This document shows positions 54,794-56,624 of a DNA stretch of 56,624 bases, piece by piece. Position 1 is the first letter of the stretch. Each line of letters opens with the position of its first letter. Location: NCBI GenBank assembly GCA_022561215.1, contig JADFRQ010000016.1, forward strand, positions 1 to 56,624, given 5' to 3'. The notes under the pieces are model-generated. The model worked only from the letters and a program-made list of their open reading frames with translations, did not search any database and was not told the origin of the DNA. The DNA is from Chloroflexota bacterium (GTDB taxonomy: Bacteria; Chloroflexota; Anaerolineae; Anaerolineales; E44-bin32). The position numbers and the translations under genes are program-made.

Positions 54794-54909
54794 TCTCGCT
54801 GGAGCGGACCGGGGATGCTGCGCCGAATGCAGGAGAGAATTCAATTTGGGGCTGCAACAAGAGCGTGTGAGGGAGCGATCCCCGGCCGCTCAGCTCGCAG
54901 CCGTTAGGC
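54794..54909 (+). other. attC site 2, main part
   Basis: The left arm after CTCG reads CTGGAGCGGACCGGGGAT. The complement of the right arm reads CTGAGCGGCCGGGGAT. They pair fully apart from a G and an A, the same two unpaired bases as in attC 1. The right end is R' GTTAGGC at 54903-54909. The R'' box is displaced by the IS element. Confidence 0.8.
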
Positions 54910-54916
54910 AGCGGAA

Positions 54917-55291
54917 TTGGCTCGACGATATGCTGGAAAGATCTCCTCTGTAGCATTCAATCCCACGTTCATCATCGACAAATCTGACCCAGAGTTGAAA
55001 AAAAGGTGGCCATCCGGTTTCACGGGTTTCTTCTGGAGGATATTGACGATACTCGGCTCAAAGCCACCTGTGGTCGCGGGTGAGCCAATTGCAAATCTGA
55101 TGCTTTTGCATGGAGATCGTGGTGCACTCAATGGCGCCTTGTTCAAACTGGATAAGCGCGTTGAAAAGCCCGACAAGGCAATGAAGGACGAGGTATGGGG
55201 AAAGAGGTTGTGGGATGAGTTGGTTCTAAAAACAGGACTAACGCCGGCTGGAGAGAAGGAGCAGGCTAACAACTCGCTGGGTGTGCCCTGA
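54917..55291 (+). CDS. C-terminal fragment of a short-chain dehydrogenase (cassette 3)
   Basis: 124 residues in a frame opening with TTG eight bases after attC 2. It resembles the last third of a retinol-dehydrogenase-like SDR (FNPTFIIDKSDPELKKRW, then LMLLHGDRGALNGALF and RLWDELVLKTGL). The Rossmann motif and the catalytic Tyr-Lys are missing, so it cannot be an active enzyme. No SD is seen. The frame ends inside the next attC-like arm, as cassette genes often do. Confidence 0.55.
   Translation: MARRYAGKISSVAFNPTFIIDKSDPELKKRWPSGFTGFFWRILTILGSKPPVVAGEPIANLMLLHGDRGALNGALFKLDKRVEKPDKAMKDEVWGKRLWDELVLKTGLTPAGEKEQANNSLGVP
55263..55285 (+). other. attC site 3, left half only
   Basis: GGCTAACAACTCGCTG matches the start of attC 1 (GCCGAACAACTCGCTG). 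A matching right arm with GTTRRRY was not found in the next several hundred bases. It seems to be a truncated site marking the right limit of the recognisable array. Confidence 0.55.
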
Positions 55292-55604
55292 AAAGCTGCC
55301 GCCTGCTAGCCGATACAGGTTCGGTCGTGGTAACTGCCAGGAGGCCACGTAGCAGGCACCGAGTGCGTCCGGGTGCTGGTCAGAATAGCCAGAGATGATT
55401 GATCAAGACACCAAATCGCCATAAGGCTGAGGCCAAGCTCAACCGAATTTTGTAAAGCGGTGGCTTTGCCGAATTATCGTGCGCCAAATGATGGTGCCGC
55501 ATAACATCTCCTCTGGCGGCTACCTGCTTATAATGAACCTGCGGCCAGCCCTTCGGATAGGTATGAAGCATGGTTCGCGATCTTGTCGCGACATAGAGGA
55601 TGAT

Positions 55605-55715
55605 ATGCCTGAAGGAGCAGTATTTGCGTCTGATTTCTTGAGTAATATAGGAATATTCTTTTTGGGGGTTGGAGTGCTTTGGTTTGTTTCGGTTTACAAA
55701 GACAATCAACAGTAG
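55605..55715 (+). CDS. Candidate small membrane protein, 36 aa
   Basis: ATG 55605 has AGAGG a few bases upstream. It encodes 36 residues starting MPEGAVFASDF, with one clear membrane segment (IGIFFLGVGVLWFVSVY) and a charged end KDNQQ. It is in the ORF-poor zone after the cassettes. Small single-pass proteins of this kind are easily missed, but chance cannot be excluded. Confidence 0.35.
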   Translation: MPEGAVFASDFLSNIGIFFLGVGVLWFVSVYKDNQQ

Positions 55716-56291
55716 TATCGCCAGCTCGCCGCATGATTTCGGCTGTCTCTTGCGAAAATTCGTAGAGGAGCTTTCAATCGTCGACTGAGCTAAAGACGTC
55801 CCAGGTTTCTATAAACGGAACGCAGAGCGGGGGCGGCGTCTCCTCGCAAAAAATCGATAACTCATAAATAGTAGCGACGCCCCAAGCGTTCAAAGCCTCA
55901 ATCCGCACCTATAAGTAAAAGCCCAGAGCAGAAACGTTATTGGAAGTGGTGCTCCTCGCTGGAGAGCTGTGTCTGTCTTTTTGAGGCACCGAGCTTCAGA
56001 CCGAGGAGCCGAGTGTCAGAAGGATTTCAATCTCGTTTCTGGCACGGTCGCAGGGCTTTGGGTTAAGAGGTGGATTGGAGGCAATAAATAGAACGAAGTT
56101 CCACTCCCGGATTGCGAGATTGAGCCCTAAATTCGCAGGTATCAAATGACCTGTGAGCCCCAAAATCGCGCGCGGACGCACTTTTGTCTTCTAACTATGA
56201 TTAGATAACGTCTTTTTCGTCCAGATAGATTCTCAAGGCTGCCTAGTTTGAGAAATTCAAGGTTGGCTCAGCTTGTAGCTAGCTGTTAATC
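55716..56291. other. ORF-free stretch with strong inverted repeats
   Basis: No supported gene in 576 bp. Two folded blocks are visible: GAACGC with GCGTTC around GGGGCG with CGCCCC at about 55819-55893, and an exact 8-bp GCTCCTCG/CGAGGAGC stem at about 55951-56010. With the plus-strand terminator after it, an untranslated RNA is possible. Confidence 0.35.
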
Positions 56292-56292
56292 C

Positions 56293-56335
56293 CGAGCAGG
56301 AGTTCTTAGTGAGGAACTGCGGCTCGCCTTTTTTT
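56293..56335 (+). terminator. Plus-strand intrinsic terminator
   Basis: CGAGC/GCTCG and GGAGTTC/GAACTGC form a stem with one mismatch and an 8-base loop, followed by CC and at least seven T on the plus strand. It faces the end of the TetR-like gene and terminates whatever is transcribed from the ORF-poor region. Confidence 0.75.
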
Positions 56336-56337
56336 GA

Positions 56338-56624
56338 TCAATCTGGCGCAACCTCAGATCCATTGGTGATCAATGGACCAATACCGAGCATAATCAGTTG
56401 TTGGAACATCTCGTTCATCTCTTCTGGAGGATAGGGCATTTCGTTGTCCAGCCACCACGTCAGCAAGGTTAGCAGAGAACCGGCCAGGTGGGTGGTAAGA
56501 ATCTCCATAGGGACACCCAGCCGTTTTCCCGCGCGTTCTTCCTGCTCAAAATAGGCGCGTGCATGGGCTATCAAACCATCCCGGATCGCCTTGACAACAA
56601 TTTCAATCGCCCGCCCGCCAAGCA
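56338..56624 (-). CDS. TetR-family regulator, C-terminal part (partial)
   Basis: The frame stays open to the right edge (LGGRAIEIVVKAIRDG and on), so the N-terminal helix-turn-helix is outside the window. The visible 94 residues are helical, with HLAGSLLTLLTWWLDNEMPYPPEEMNEMFQQL, a typical ending of the TetR ligand-binding domain. The regulated gene is not visible. Confidence 0.7.
   Translation of the reverse strand, partial: LGGRAIEIVVKAIRDGLIAHARAYFEQEERAGKRLGVPMEILTTHLAGSLLTLLTWWLDNEMPYPPEEMNEMFQQLIMLGIGPLITNGSEVAPD

Noticed and set aside
1-56624. tRNA, rRNA or CRISPR
   Set aside because: Scanning both strands by eye showed no T-loop with acceptor pairing, no rRNA motifs and no spaced identical repeats of CRISPR type. 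A covariance scan would be more reliable.

Overview
The window looks like chromosomal DNA of a free-living, mid-GC bacterium. My best guess is a Chloroflexota (Anaerolineae-type) lineage. That rests on recalled gene content (LiaI/LiaF-like membrane clusters, a PEP-utilising N-terminal-domain protein beside a Lon-like protease, an R3H/SpoIIIAA-type ATPase beside tmk, F420-type oxidoreductase, FNR2-type reductase) and not on any search. The genes are dense, mostly intact and arranged in short operons. No rRNA, tRNA, prophage or CRISPR array was seen.

Layout. 1-9.4 kb, minus strand: a partial lipoprotein, icd, then a long run read from right to left: infC-rpmI-rplT, two tiny ORFs, a SpoU-type RNA methyltransferase, a DUF711 protein, a UvrD/PcrA helicase and galE, several joined by 4-base ATGA overlaps. 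infC appears to start with AUC. 9.5-16.7 kb: a Thr/Pro-rich membrane protein, nth (apparently leaderless), a GAF-GAF histidine kinase, a membrane protein, a UPF0173 hydrolase, a MITE-like element and an MFS sugar transporter. 16.8-22.9 kb: dnaN, a four-copy 16-bp iteron array, then a PEP/pyruvate-binding-domain protein and a Lon-like protease. 22.9-33 kb: pcm, a YedY-like oxidoreductase, a DUF4139 lipoprotein, a second MITE-like element, a cluster of three LiaI/LiaF-like membrane proteins with a receiver domain that lacks its phospho-acceptor Asp, a CHAP-type secreted protein, a PRTase, a methyltransferase with a C-terminal zinc ribbon and a membrane protein.

33-51.6 kb: a heptad repeat, an ABC-2 exporter, a yhfC-type gene with one in-frame TAG, two parS sites (one perfect), a YtrA-like GntR regulator, pdxST with a GNAT-like protein, the R3H ATPase with tmk, fmdB, gmk with a rhomboid protease, an FNR2-type reductase, a dipeptidase and LLM oxidoreductase pair, a RhaD-like aldolase, csaA, an unknown protein and lipA. 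dnaN plus two parS sites within about 20 kb suggest that the window lies in the origin half of the chromosome.

51.9-55.3 kb is the most unusual part. It looks like an integron cassette array without an integrase (a CALIN). There is a first core site, a mazEF cassette ending in a complete attC site, a second cassette with an unknown conserved-looking gene whose attC is split by a decayed IS110-family element, and a third cassette with the C-terminal part of a short-chain dehydrogenase ending in a half attC. The two readable attC sites have unrelated stem sequences but the same fold and two extrahelical bases in the same places. The window ends with an ORF-poor structured stretch, a plus-strand terminator and the C-terminal part of a TetR-like regulator.
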